From: an uncultured Senegalimassilia sp.
GTDB lineage: Bacteria > Actinomycetota > Coriobacteriia > Coriobacteriales > Eggerthellaceae
Direction of reading: 5' to 3'
DNA: 64,000 bases
Assembly (NCBI RefSeq): GCF_934636665.1
Contig: NZ_CAKUAT010000012.1
Coordinates: 1 to 64,000 of the forward strand
In this document: piece by piece, positions 56,206 to 63,732 of the stretch
How the letters are laid out: each line of letters starts with the position of its first letter
Numbering within the stretch: position 1 is the stretch's first letter
The notes under the pieces: generated by a model
What the model saw: the letters and a program-made list of their open reading frames with translations, nothing else
Database searches by the model: none
Told to the model about the DNA's origin: nothing
Program-made: the position numbers and the translations under genes

Positions 56206-56287
56206 GTGAACAGGGGACGGAGGTGCGTTCAGAATGCAACTTTGCGAAATGCAAGCCTTTCCCTGAACACACCTCCGTCCCCTGTTC
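56206..56287. repeat. Long hairpin, right boundary of the two-gene system
   Basis: Arms GTGAACAGGGGACGGAGGTG (56206) and the inverted CACCTCCGTCCCCTGTTC (ending 56287) enclose a 29-nt loop with AATGCAAGCC. It begins 22 bp after the stop of the 722-aa gene and nearly matches the hairpin at 50148-50254. The shape fits a REP/REPIN-like or MITE element; it could also stop transcription from both sides. Confidence 0.85.
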
Positions 56288-56323
56288 TCGCTGGCCGTTG
56301 TCGCGCGACTTCGCCCTTTCGCC

Positions 56324-56971
56324 CTACAGCCCCCAGCGGGCGTATTCTAGGTAGCCGGCTACGCTGTAGTGTTCTGCCCAGTCGTCGGCTGGGGAACCTT
56401 CCCCGCCGACGATTCCCAGGAAGCCGTTCTCGACTTTTTCACCCTTCTCATTTACCACCAGGGCGTACCAGTGGCCGTATTCGTGCGTGGGTTTGCGCAG
56501 CTGGCAGGCCAGCGTCAGCTTCGGTTCGCCCTTTTTGCGGAAAAACGCGCCTTCGTCGTTGAGCTTTTTGATGAGCGTGCCGTCAAGCCAGAAACAGATG
56601 AACGGCGCCTCGAACGCGTCGGTGAGCGCTCCGGCCTCGCTGTTGTACACGTAGCAGAACAGCGCGCGGTCGCGCGAGCGGGCGAGAAGGTCCACCTCGC
56701 TGTCCTTGAGCTTGAACTCGACCACGGCGAACGCGCCGGGGCGGTTCGGGTTCTCGCTGACGGTGGTCACCGCCGTCTTGACCTGGAAAAAGAACGTTTC
56801 GGGAGGCGTGCCAGGCTTCTCAAGCTGCTGCTTGAGGTTCAACGACACCACGTCGATGCCCATGTCAGCGGGCGAGCGAAGCGCGTCCAGGCCGTTGCGG
56901 TACAGCGAGCTCATCAGCTGGTACTCGCCGGTGTATCCGTTGTAAAGCAGGTTGTAGAAATCTTGGGCCAC
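56324..56971 (-). CDS. DUF4365-like PD-(D/E)XK protein
   Basis: A 215-aa protein from GTG 56971 with GAGGAGG upstream. The first 70 residues fit the DUF4365 nuclease fold: Glu16 in TGEYQLMSSLYRNGLDAL, Asp39 in DMGIDVVSLN, then FFFQVKTAV with the Q-x-K motif. The C-terminal half (FICFWLDGTLIKKLND, then a Gly-rich tail) is unassigned. It faces the two-gene system tail to tail across the hairpin, so it is a separate unit. DUF4365 proteins are found in defence and conjugative islands. Confidence 0.7.
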   Translation of the reverse strand: MAQDFYNLLYNGYTGEYQLMSSLYRNGLDALRSPADMGIDVVSLNLKQQLEKPGTPPETFFFQVKTAVTTVSENPNRPGAFAVVEFKLKDSEVDLLARSRDRALFCYVYNSEAGALTDAFEAPFICFWLDGTLIKKLNDEGAFFRKKGEPKLTLACQLRKPTHEYGHWYALVVNEKGEKVENGFLGIVGGEGSPADDWAEHYSVAGYLEYARWGL

Positions 56972-57116
56972 GTGCCCTCCTCTTCTTGGTTCGAACGGTT
57001 AGATTCTAGCGTTGGGTCGCGCGATCCTTTGCGAGAAGTTGTCGGTTTTGGCCCATCGAGCAGGGTAGGGAAGCAGGTGTTCGGCTTGAAGTGCGCTTGC
57101 CGCTTGCCTGCCGCTT

Positions 57117-57869
57117 TCAGCCTCGCAGGTATGGGGCGAGGGTGTTGGCGCACTCCTTGGCCATGATGTTCGCGCGTTTGAGGACTTTTGCGCGCAAGTC
57201 GTCGTCGAGTAGGACGATTTGCGCGATGAGCGCCTTCGCGATTTGCAGTTCGTCGAGCCAGGGCTCGTCTTCCCAGAGGTCCTTCAGCGCGTCCGTGGCG
57301 TCAAGGGCCTTGGCGTATTGCGCGTCCGACGACTTGGCCAGCGCGCCTTCCTTGTTATTGCGGATTTCCCAGACGAAGGTGCACGCGGGGTTCCCGATCT
57401 GGGTATGCGCCTTGACCGAGCGGTTGTCCGGATGTGCCGCCGCTCGCGGGTTGGTTCGTGCGAGATATGCGGCGCGACTCGGCAGCGCGGCCGAGATTTG
57501 CCCCGTGATCGCGAGCAGCTCCTCGGCGTGTGCGCAATATATGTCGCAAACCTGGAACGGGGTTCTGCGCTCGGCTTCGACAAGCTGCTCGTCTGGCGTG
57601 TTCCACGCGCTGTCCACGCGCATGGCGTTCGCGTGGGCGATGCGCTCGCTCAGGCTTTTGCGTGCGCTTGCCCCGTTTGGGTTTGCGCAGGCGTCCGCTT
57701 CGCGCGGGCTTTTGCGGGCGCTCGTCTCGTTTGGAGTTGCGTGGGCGTTTGTTTCGTTAAAGTTTGCGAAGGCGTTCGTCTTGTTCTGGCTTTTGCGGGC
57801 GCTTGCCTTGCCCGAGTTTGCGCAGGTGCTCATTTCGTTCGGACTTTTGTGCACGTTCATTTCGCTCAT
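57117..57869 (-). CDS. Repeat-rich protein next to the conjugative coupling ATPase
   Basis: A 250-aa protein from ATG 57869 (AAGGAGCGAAG upstream), 13 bp after the coupling-protein stop. Residues 1-80 consist of about seven degenerate 10-11-residue repeats with NETNAxxxPNETSARKSP-like texture; the DNA at 57640-57869 shows the matching 30-bp minisatellite (GTTTGCG, GGCGTTCGT, GCTTTTGCGGGCGCTTG). The C-terminal part is helical (EAERRTPFQVCDIYCAHAEE, IAKALIAQIVLLDDDLRAKV) and resembles four-helix-bundle proteins of the MobC/plasmid type, without certain match. It may be a mobilisation accessory protein. Confidence 0.6.
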   Translation of the reverse strand: MSEMNVHKSPNEMSTCANSGKASARKSQNKTNAFANFNETNAHATPNETSARKSPREADACANPNGASARKSLSERIAHANAMRVDSAWNTPDEQLVEAERRTPFQVCDIYCAHAEELLAITGQISAALPSRAAYLARTNPRAAAHPDNRSVKAHTQIGNPACTFVWEIRNNKEGALAKSSDAQYAKALDATDALKDLWEDEPWLDELQIAKALIAQIVLLDDDLRAKVLKRANIMAKECANTLAPYLRG

Positions 57870-57882
57870 CTTCGCTCCTTCC

Positions 57883-59352
57883 TTAGGCTGCAGCGCCGGA
57901 ATCGCTGTCCAGGTTGTCGGCGTCGAACAGCGTATCGATCCAGATCTCGTCGTCCGGTCCCGGCGGGGGAAGGAAGTCGAGATCGTCGTCTTCGCAGATC
58001 GAAAACGCTTTGTGAGTCTCCGGTGCCTCCCAGGTTGCAGCCGCTTCGCCATCTGCGACAGCTTCGTCATCTGCGGATACTTCCCAATCCCCGGGCATCT
58101 CGCAACTCGCAATAAACTCGCGATACCTCGGGTGCTGCTCGAGCGCATAGGCGGGCTCGCACACGCCGCGGTGGCCGCGCTCGAACAGCCACCAGTTTCC
58201 GGCCGGCGTCTCGAGAAGCGTCGAGGGCAGCTTGTTGGCACGCAGCGCGAAATACTTCGCAGTCCGCTCGTCCTGAAATGCCAGTACCAGGTGCCGGTCG
58301 CAATTGCCGATGATCGAGTTCGCCACCGCCTGGTCGTAACGCGCCTCAAGCTGGCTGACCGTTTGGCAGATGATGGTGCAGCTGACCTCGCGGCTGCGGA
58401 TGACGGAGAGCACGTCGTCGAAGCCGGGCAGCGTCAGGTTCGCAAAATCGTCCAACATGAAGCGAACGGGCACGGGCAGACGGCCGCCATCGCAGCGCGT
58501 GTCCGCGAAATCGCACAGGCTTGAGAACGCTTGGCGTACGAAAAGGCTGGTCAGAGGCGCCAAACTGCGGTCCATGTCATCCATGGTCACGAACAGCGCG
58601 CGCCGCTCGCGCCCAAGGTCGCAAAAGTCGATTTGCTGCACTTTGCGAAACGATGCGAGCGCGCCGTCGAACGTCAACGGCAGCAGGTTTGCGGCGATGA
58701 TGCCCATAATGCTCGAATGCATCTTGTCGGCGCGCGCCGTACTCCTTGCGCGGCGGAACAACGAAGCCGCGTAGCTATCGGGGTCCTGCTTGGAAAGGTC
58801 GGCGAACAGCGCCTCGGCGCTGCCTTCGCACGCCTGCTCGTACACGCTCACCACCGACGCCATGTTCCATTCGCGATCGGGCAGCGCCTCGAACACGTAG
58901 GCGATGTAGCTGGCAACGTAGTTGGCCGCCGCGCCCGCCCAGAACGGGTCGTCGCCCATGTCCGCACGGGGGAACAGCGCGCTGGCGATCGCGATGATGT
59001 CCTGCGCAAGAGGGCGACCTTTGCGCCAGCGAACGTGGTGAAGCGGGTCGTAGCCGATCTCGCCGTCCATGGTGGTGAAGTCAAGGCGGTCGACGATGTA
59101 CCCGTTGGCGCGCAAATACGGCGCCATCTCGTCATATAGGCGGCCCTTGGAGTCGAGCACGATGTAGGAACCATCGCACTGCAGCAGGTTGGGCTTCAGG
59201 AAATTGCGCGTTTTGCCCGAGCCGGAACAGCCCAGAACGAGCACGTTGTTGTTGAGGCCGGTCGCCCACGAGTCCATGCTCGCGGCGTGTCCGGAGGTGA
59301 GGATGAGCTGCCCCGCGTAGGAGGCGCGGGCGTTCGCACGGTTGTCTATCAT
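57883..59352 (-). CDS. VirD4/TraG-type type IV coupling protein
   Basis: A 489-aa ATPase. Walker A is GCSGSGKT (41-48) in NNNVLVLGCSGSGKTRNFLK; SYIVLDSKGRLYDEMAPYLR and DRLDFTTMDGEIGYDPLHHV follow as in TraG/VirD4; the Walker B is RFMLDDFANL (Asp301-Asp302); ICQTVSQLEARYD and GNCDRHLVLAF complete the fold. The usual N-terminal membrane helices are missing or very short, so it may rely on a partner for membrane docking. It belongs to a conjugative or mobilisable element; relaxase and secretion genes are not in the window. Confidence 0.9.
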   Translation of the reverse strand: MIDNRANARASYAGQLILTSGHAASMDSWATGLNNNVLVLGCSGSGKTRNFLKPNLLQCDGSYIVLDSKGRLYDEMAPYLRANGYIVDRLDFTTMDGEIGYDPLHHVRWRKGRPLAQDIIAIASALFPRADMGDDPFWAGAAANYVASYIAYVFEALPDREWNMASVVSVYEQACEGSAEALFADLSKQDPDSYAASLFRRARSTARADKMHSSIMGIIAANLLPLTFDGALASFRKVQQIDFCDLGRERRALFVTMDDMDRSLAPLTSLFVRQAFSSLCDFADTRCDGGRLPVPVRFMLDDFANLTLPGFDDVLSVIRSREVSCTIICQTVSQLEARYDQAVANSIIGNCDRHLVLAFQDERTAKYFALRANKLPSTLLETPAGNWWLFERGHRGVCEPAYALEQHPRYREFIASCEMPGDWEVSADDEAVADGEAAATWEAPETHKAFSICEDDDLDFLPPPGPDDEIWIDTLFDADNLDSDSGAAA

Positions 59353-59438
59353 GGCTGCTTTCGCTTTCTGTTACAGGTTTGCGCTGGTGAATAGGGGGTT
59401 GGGGAAGCGGTTGCTACGCCTCGCGGCAGGCGCCCCCG

Positions 59439-60035
59439 TCAAAGGCTGGTGATGACGCGGTCCGCGAGGCCCGCTTCGACGGCTTCTTCCGCTTCGAAAT
59501 AGGTGTCGGAGGCCGTAAGCTCGAAGACGCGATCAATCGGCATGCCGCTGTGCCGCGCGATGACGCCGGCGGTGATGTCTCGGATGCGCATGAGGTCGTC
59601 GGCCCGGGCCTTCACGGACAGCGCGCTGCCGCCCGCGCCGGCGCCGATGAGCGGGTCGTGGATCATGACGCGGCTGTGCGGCAGGACCTCCCGCTCGTCG
59701 CCCGCGATGAACAGCAGCGCTCCCATGCTTGCCGCCATGCCAAGGCATACGGTGCGGATGGGGCAGCTCACGGCTTGCATGACGTCGTAAAGCGCCAGGC
59801 CGGACTGGACTTCGCCGCCCGGGCTGTTGATGTAAAGCGTGATGGGCGCCGTGGGGTCTTGGCGCTGGAGGTGAAGCAGGCCGCGGATAACGACGGCGCA
59901 AGATTCAGCATCCACCGAGGTCATAAGCTCGAGTTCGCGTTGGTCGAGCATTTCGTCGCGGATGTCGAGGCGGTTGAGGCCCTCTGCAGTTTCGCGGATG
60001 ATCTGAGGTTGATAGACGAATGTATATTCGCTCAT
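59439..60035 (-). CDS. ClpP-family serine protease in a conjugative module
   Basis: A 198-aa protein, full length for ClpP, with the catalytic triad Ser103 (GMAASMGALL), His126 (VMIHDPLI) and Asp177 (TASDTYF) and the SPGG motif at 71-74. GGAAGGAG precedes the ATG. It lies 86 bp upstream of the coupling-protein gene in the same direction, with no Clp ATPase gene beside it. The housekeeping clpP would normally sit next to tig or clpX, so this is probably an accessory copy carried by the mobile element. Confidence 0.85.
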   Translation of the reverse strand: MSEYTFVYQPQIIRETAEGLNRLDIRDEMLDQRELELMTSVDAESCAVVIRGLLHLQRQDPTAPITLYINSPGGEVQSGLALYDVMQAVSCPIRTVCLGMAASMGALLFIAGDEREVLPHSRVMIHDPLIGAGAGGSALSVKARADDLMRIRDITAGVIARHSGMPIDRVFELTASDTYFEAEEAVEAGLADRVITSL

Positions 60036-60353
60036 GACGAGCTCCTTCCGAGGGCGAGACGGGACAACCTAGGACGCAACAGGGAATGCGCAAATCGGCG
60101 GCAAATAGCATGAGCCACCACGCGCAGGGCGTCGCATATAAGGTTGTATGGGAAATCCGGAGCACGGCAGCTGCCCCGGCAACTCCTATAGGCGCAAGGC
60201 CTATCTGCCAGGAGGCGGGTCTCGCGACCCTCGGGTGCTAAAACAGTAGCACGCGCCAAAACAGCGCGCAAGTGGGAAGCTGGGAAATTTTAGGGGCGCC
60301 CGCTGTTCGCGTTCATGCCTGCGTCCGTGCTCGATGCTTGGGCCCGCGTCATG

Positions 60354-60522
60354 CGACTTCTGGGCGGTTTTGCAGGCGGTTTTGGCTTGGAAGGGCGCGG
60401 GGCATCGGCATTTCCCCAGGTCGGCGATCCCTGTATCGTACCGCACTCGCGGAAAACCGCCCAGAAGCCCAGACTCATGGCAAAATCAGGGCTCATTTTC
60501 TGCAAAACCGTCCAGAAGTCGT
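60354..60522 (-). repeat. MITE-like palindromic repeat, copy B (complete)
   Basis: Inverted ends CGACTTCTGGGCGGTTTTGC (60354) and, inverted, CGACTTCTGGACGGTTTTGC (ending 60522) bound a 169-bp unit. Inside lies another box GGAAAACCGCCCAGAAGCCC (60454-60473) and the CCCCAGGTCGGCGAT block shared, inverted, with copy A. It encodes nothing and can fold on itself. Confidence 0.75.
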
Positions 60523-60740
60523 GGGGTGCCGACATTGGGCATCGAGCGGTTGCGGTTGAGACCGATCCCCGGCGCCGATGCGCGCAATGGAAGGGCAGGC
60601 CTTGCCGGGGTCTCCGTCTCCGCGCTTTCGTTCGATGGGGCGATTTTGTTTGGTCATGCGTAGTTGGCGGGCTGATGGCGCGTTGCCGCAAGGCCGTTGT
60701 GGTGCTTTCGCTAAGAGCGATTGTGCGGGTGCGGTTCAGC

Positions 60741-60820
60741 GCCGACATCGTTGACCTGGGGAAACGCTGCTGCTTTGTGCTCTTTTGGACTCGAGCCGCC
60801 TGTAAAACCGCTCAGAAAAT
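60741..60820 (+). repeat. MITE-like palindromic repeat, copy C (half)
   Basis: Contains GACCTGGGGAAACGCTGCTG and then GCCGCCTGTAAAACCGCTCA, which matches the second half of the unit in copy B. The first half is absent. Confidence 0.55.
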
Positions 60821-61123
60821 GAAGATGGGGCATCGTGAGCGATGTCGCCGCGCTCATCGCCTCATATTATTCCCGCCTTCTTCTCGGAGGCCGGCAGGGT
60901 CCTCGCGCAAGTTGTTCGTCGTTCCCCTCCGTACTCCGAAAGCGGGGGCAATACAAGACTGCAATCGTTTAGCGGAATGGGGTAGGCTGGTAGCAGAGGA
61001 TCGAAGCAGGCCCGCTGCTGCGGTGCCGGTCGGTTCTCGTTATAAATCCCACGTGATGCGTCGTTGGACGCGGGGATGGGACGCATATTCGACCGAACGA
61101 TCACCTGCCCAGTTGAACGCCAA

Positions 61124-61213
61124 GGTTGTATTGGAGCCGCCCTTCGGGGCTGCAACCTTGCCGATCATGAACAGGCGAAGCTGCATTGGAGCCGCCCGTA
61201 AGGGCTGTAGCTG
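61124..61213 (+). repeat. Two tandem hairpins with a shared core
   Basis: AAGGTTG and CAACCTT bracket a core TATTGGAGCCGCCCTTCGGG (61123-61160), and about 55 bp later AAGCTGCATTGGAGCCGCCC, GTAAGGGCTGTAGCTGC repeats the design. Outer stems differ but stay paired while the core ATTGGAGCCGCCC is constant, which points to a conserved RNA or DNA structure. Confidence 0.55.
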
Positions 61214-61409
61214 CGTCTTTTCGAATTCGGGCCGGGATTGATCATCTCGTTCACAGGGGGTTTGCGATACCCCTTTCTCGGTCTGCGCAATGATTCGGGG
61301 GAATCTTGCGCTGCTCAGCTTGATCTGAACTGCGCCGCGTCGCTCAAACGTGGGGAAATCCTATATCACTTGCTGCGTTTTCGCAGTTCTCTTTCCTAAG
61401 GAGAATGTC

Positions 61410-62288
61410 ATGGCTATTTCCACCGAGATCGTCGGGAAGACCTTTGGCCCGTTCGTGCGCGACTACACCTTCAAAGACCTTGAGATTTGCGCGCTTGGCT
61501 GCGGCGCCGGCTGGGACGGCCGCGTGGACCTGGAGTACGTCAACGAGGGTGACGCCAAGAACCCGGACCTGAAGGTTCTGCCTATCTTCGCCGTGCCGCT
61601 GACCGTTAACGAGGAGATGACCACCACCCTCGACTACGGCTTCGACTACTCCGGCTCGCTGCACTACGGCATCGACGTGCATTTCCATGCGCCGTTCAAG
61701 ATGAACGACCACATCGAGACGTTTGTGACCCAGGAGGCCATCTGGGACCGCGGCGAGGGTCGCGGCTCGCTGTCCAAGCAGGTCGGCAAGTCGTACTCCG
61801 CCGACGGCACCCACTTGTGCACGGTCGACACCTACGACTGCTGCATCTACGACGGCGGTTGGGGCGGCGAGCAGCCGCCGAGGGACTCCGTGGAGTACCC
61901 CGATCGCGAGCCCGATTTCACGTACGAGGAAACCTACGGCTACAACTGGCCGCTGGTGTATCGCCTGATGGGCGACTGGCATCAGCAGCACATCGACTGG
62001 TCCTACATCGAGCAGACCGGCCTTGAGCGCCCGATCGCCCACGGCGTCAGCAGCGCCGGCGTGGCCATGCGCCACGTCATCTCCCTGCTGTTCCCGGGCC
62101 ATCCCGAGGCGATGACGCGCTTCAAGTGCCGCTTCACCTCTCCGGTGCTGCCGGGCGTGCGCCTGCGCACCATCGTGTGGAAGACCGCCGAGGGCGAGGC
62201 GAAGTTCCGCATGGTCAACGCCGACGCGCCCGACTCCAAGCCGTTCCTGAACCACGGCATCGTCGAGTGGGACCCCGCTCGCGCCTAG
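61410..62288 (+). CDS. MaoC-like (R)-enoyl-CoA hydratase family protein
   Basis: A 292-aa double hot-dog protein from ATG 61410 (AAGGAGAATGTC upstream). The N-terminal half starts with the usual IVGKTFGPFVRDYTFKDLEI, ALGCGAG; the C-terminal half has the hydratase-2 active-site region YRLMGDWHQQHIDWSYIEQT then ERPIAHGVSS, with Asp189 and His194. The usual Asn of GDxNPLH is replaced by His, so substrate or activity may differ. Length fits MFE-2-type hydratases acting on acyl- or steroid-type CoA thioesters. A strong terminator follows, so it is monocistronic. Confidence 0.85.
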   Translation: MAISTEIVGKTFGPFVRDYTFKDLEICALGCGAGWDGRVDLEYVNEGDAKNPDLKVLPIFAVPLTVNEEMTTTLDYGFDYSGSLHYGIDVHFHAPFKMNDHIETFVTQEAIWDRGEGRGSLSKQVGKSYSADGTHLCTVDTYDCCIYDGGWGGEQPPRDSVEYPDREPDFTYEETYGYNWPLVYRLMGDWHQQHIDWSYIEQTGLERPIAHGVSSAGVAMRHVISLLFPGHPEAMTRFKCRFTSPVLPGVRLRTIVWKTAEGEAKFRMVNADAPDSKPFLNHGIVEWDPARA

Positions 62289-62350
62289 CGGTTTTGCGCC
62301 GCAGCCGGGCGGCTGCCGGCTGAGCGGCTGCGAACGAAATATGACTTGCA

Positions 62351-62387
62351 ACGTGTGGCAGGGATGCGTCCCTGCCACACGTGTTTT
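62351..62387 (+). terminator. Rho-independent terminator after the MaoC-like gene
   Basis: A perfect 14-bp stem ACGTGTGGCAGGGA with TCCCTGCCACACGT, a 4-nt loop, then GTTTTTG. Confidence 0.9.
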
Positions 62388-62464
62388 TGCCCGACGCGTT
62401 GCCGACGCCCTCGCACGCTCGATTCCATGTGCGAGAAGCTTTTGCCGCGAATATGTCTCAGATT

Positions 62465-62602
62465 GCGAGTTTTCCGAATGGCGAACGCGGTCGGCTGCGT
62501 GCCGCTTTGCGCTTGGCGCAGCGAACGTAGCGTTCGTTACATTTCGCGAGCGAAATCGGCCGGGAAGTGTCTCTTCGGCCGCCGGTGAATTCGGAAAACT
62601 CG
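62465..62602. repeat. Spaced inverted repeat
   Basis: Perfect 15-bp arms GCGAGTTTTCCGAAT (62465-62479) and ATTCGGAAAACTCGC (62588-62602) enclose 108 bp with smaller palindromes (AACGTAGCGTT, ATTTCGCGAGCGAAAT). No coding content. It lies between the MaoC terminator and the nitroreductase promoter region. Confidence 0.65.
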
Positions 62603-62726
62603 CGATTCGTGACACGAAACGCTGAAAACGCTCCTGCTCTTCCTTTTTTCGCGGGGGTTAACTCGGTTGTACAATGGGCGCGTTCTCGATATCGCTTGAT
62701 GGAAGTGCGCGCGAAAGGATTTCGCT

Positions 62727-63485
62727 ATGGAAACAGACGACGCCGTGGGCGCCGCTACAGGCAACGCCATGGACGCCGCTACAGGCAACGACTTAGGCGC
62801 CGTTGCGGATACCACCACGGACAACGCTATGGACCTGAAGCTGGCTATGCGGCAGCGCCATACTGTGCGCAAGTTCACGTCGGAGCCGCTTTCTGCCGAG
62901 CTAATTTCGCAGCTCAATGATCGCGTTTGTACAAACAACGAGCGCTTCGGGTTGGCGATCTCGCTGAAGGTGGGTGACGAATCGGCGCTGCCCGGCGCGC
63001 TCAAGCTGTTCTTCGCCAAAGGCGTGCGCAACTATTTCGTGCTGGCCGGCAGCGACAGGCCGGGGCTGGACGAGGACCTCGGTTACGCAAGCGCCGACTT
63101 GATGCTTTTTGCGCAGGCGCTCGGGCTGAACACGTGGTGGATCGGCGGCACGTTCAACCGCAAAAACGTCGAACAGGCTGTGCCGGGGAAGAAGGTTATC
63201 GGCATCGTCGCCGTGGGCTTCGGCGTCACGCCGGGCGTTGCGCACAAAAGCAAGACGGCGGCCGAGGTCAGCTCGTACGAAGGCCCGGAGCCGCAGTGGT
63301 TTGCGGATGGCGTGCAGGCGGCGCTTCTTGCCCCGACGGCGCTCAACAAGCAGTGCTTCCGGATCGCCGGCGCGGGCAACAAGGTTTCCATTACCGAAAA
63401 CGGCGGCGCGTTCAGCGGCGCGGACATCGGCATCGTGAAGTACCACTTCGAGCTAGGCGCCGGCACCGCATTCGAGTGGGCGTAG
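62727..63485 (+). CDS. Nitroreductase-family protein with an unusual repetitive N-terminus
   Basis: A 252-aa protein. Residues 36-252 match the small nitroreductase family: LKLAMRQRHTVRKFTSEPLS, FFAKGVRNYFVLAGSD, LGYASADLMLFAQALGLNTW, WIGGTFNRKNVEQAVPGKKV, with LLAPTALNKQCFRIAG near the end. FMN binding and NAD(P)H oxidation are expected. The first 35 residues are an acidic repeat (DAVGAATGNAMDAATGND, DLGAVADTTTDNAMD) not normal for the family; the true start could be the internal ATG at 62832. GAAAGG precedes the first ATG. Confidence 0.85.
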   Translation: METDDAVGAATGNAMDAATGNDLGAVADTTTDNAMDLKLAMRQRHTVRKFTSEPLSAELISQLNDRVCTNNERFGLAISLKVGDESALPGALKLFFAKGVRNYFVLAGSDRPGLDEDLGYASADLMLFAQALGLNTWWIGGTFNRKNVEQAVPGKKVIGIVAVGFGVTPGVAHKSKTAAEVSSYEGPEPQWFADGVQAALLAPTALNKQCFRIAGAGNKVSITENGGAFSGADIGIVKYHFELGAGTAFEWA

Positions 63486-63732
63486 CTTCCTCGCCCCTTC
63501 TCTTCCTTATTCCGTGCCTGATTCCTGGCAGTTAGTGCTACGTCCCCAAATGTCTTGGTTGGGGGCGGTGATTTTTGTGCTCTCGTTTCCCCTGGTCAGG
63601 GGATGGTTCGTATATGCGTACCTAGTTGTTTTGGCGGGTTTTGGGGATGATGCAGGGTGGATTGGAAGTTTGTGCGCGCTGCGTCGGGGGCCTGTCGTCG
63701 CTGCGGGGCGCGCTGGCGGGAAGGAGTGCGGA

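Larger units (their letters stand above)
60036..61409. other. 1.4-kb gene-free stretch rich in palindromic repeats
   Basis: No convincing gene. Open frames here overlap known repeats on the other strand. It contains small palindromes at about 60188-60210, the MITE-like copies B and C, and two tandem hairpins at 61124-61213. The last 30 bp hold the ribosome site of the MaoC gene. This is the junction between mobile and ordinary chromosomal DNA. Confidence 0.6.

Noticed and set aside
57640..57869. 30-bp repeats, considered as a CRISPR array
   Set aside because: Units are contiguous without spacers, degenerate and in frame within a gene.
60315..61241. 308-codon plus-strand frame
   Set aside because: It spans three palindromic repeat units and has no ribosome site or protein-like texture.
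61344..62615. 423-codon minus-strand frame
   Set aside because: Antisense to the MaoC-like gene and across its terminator.
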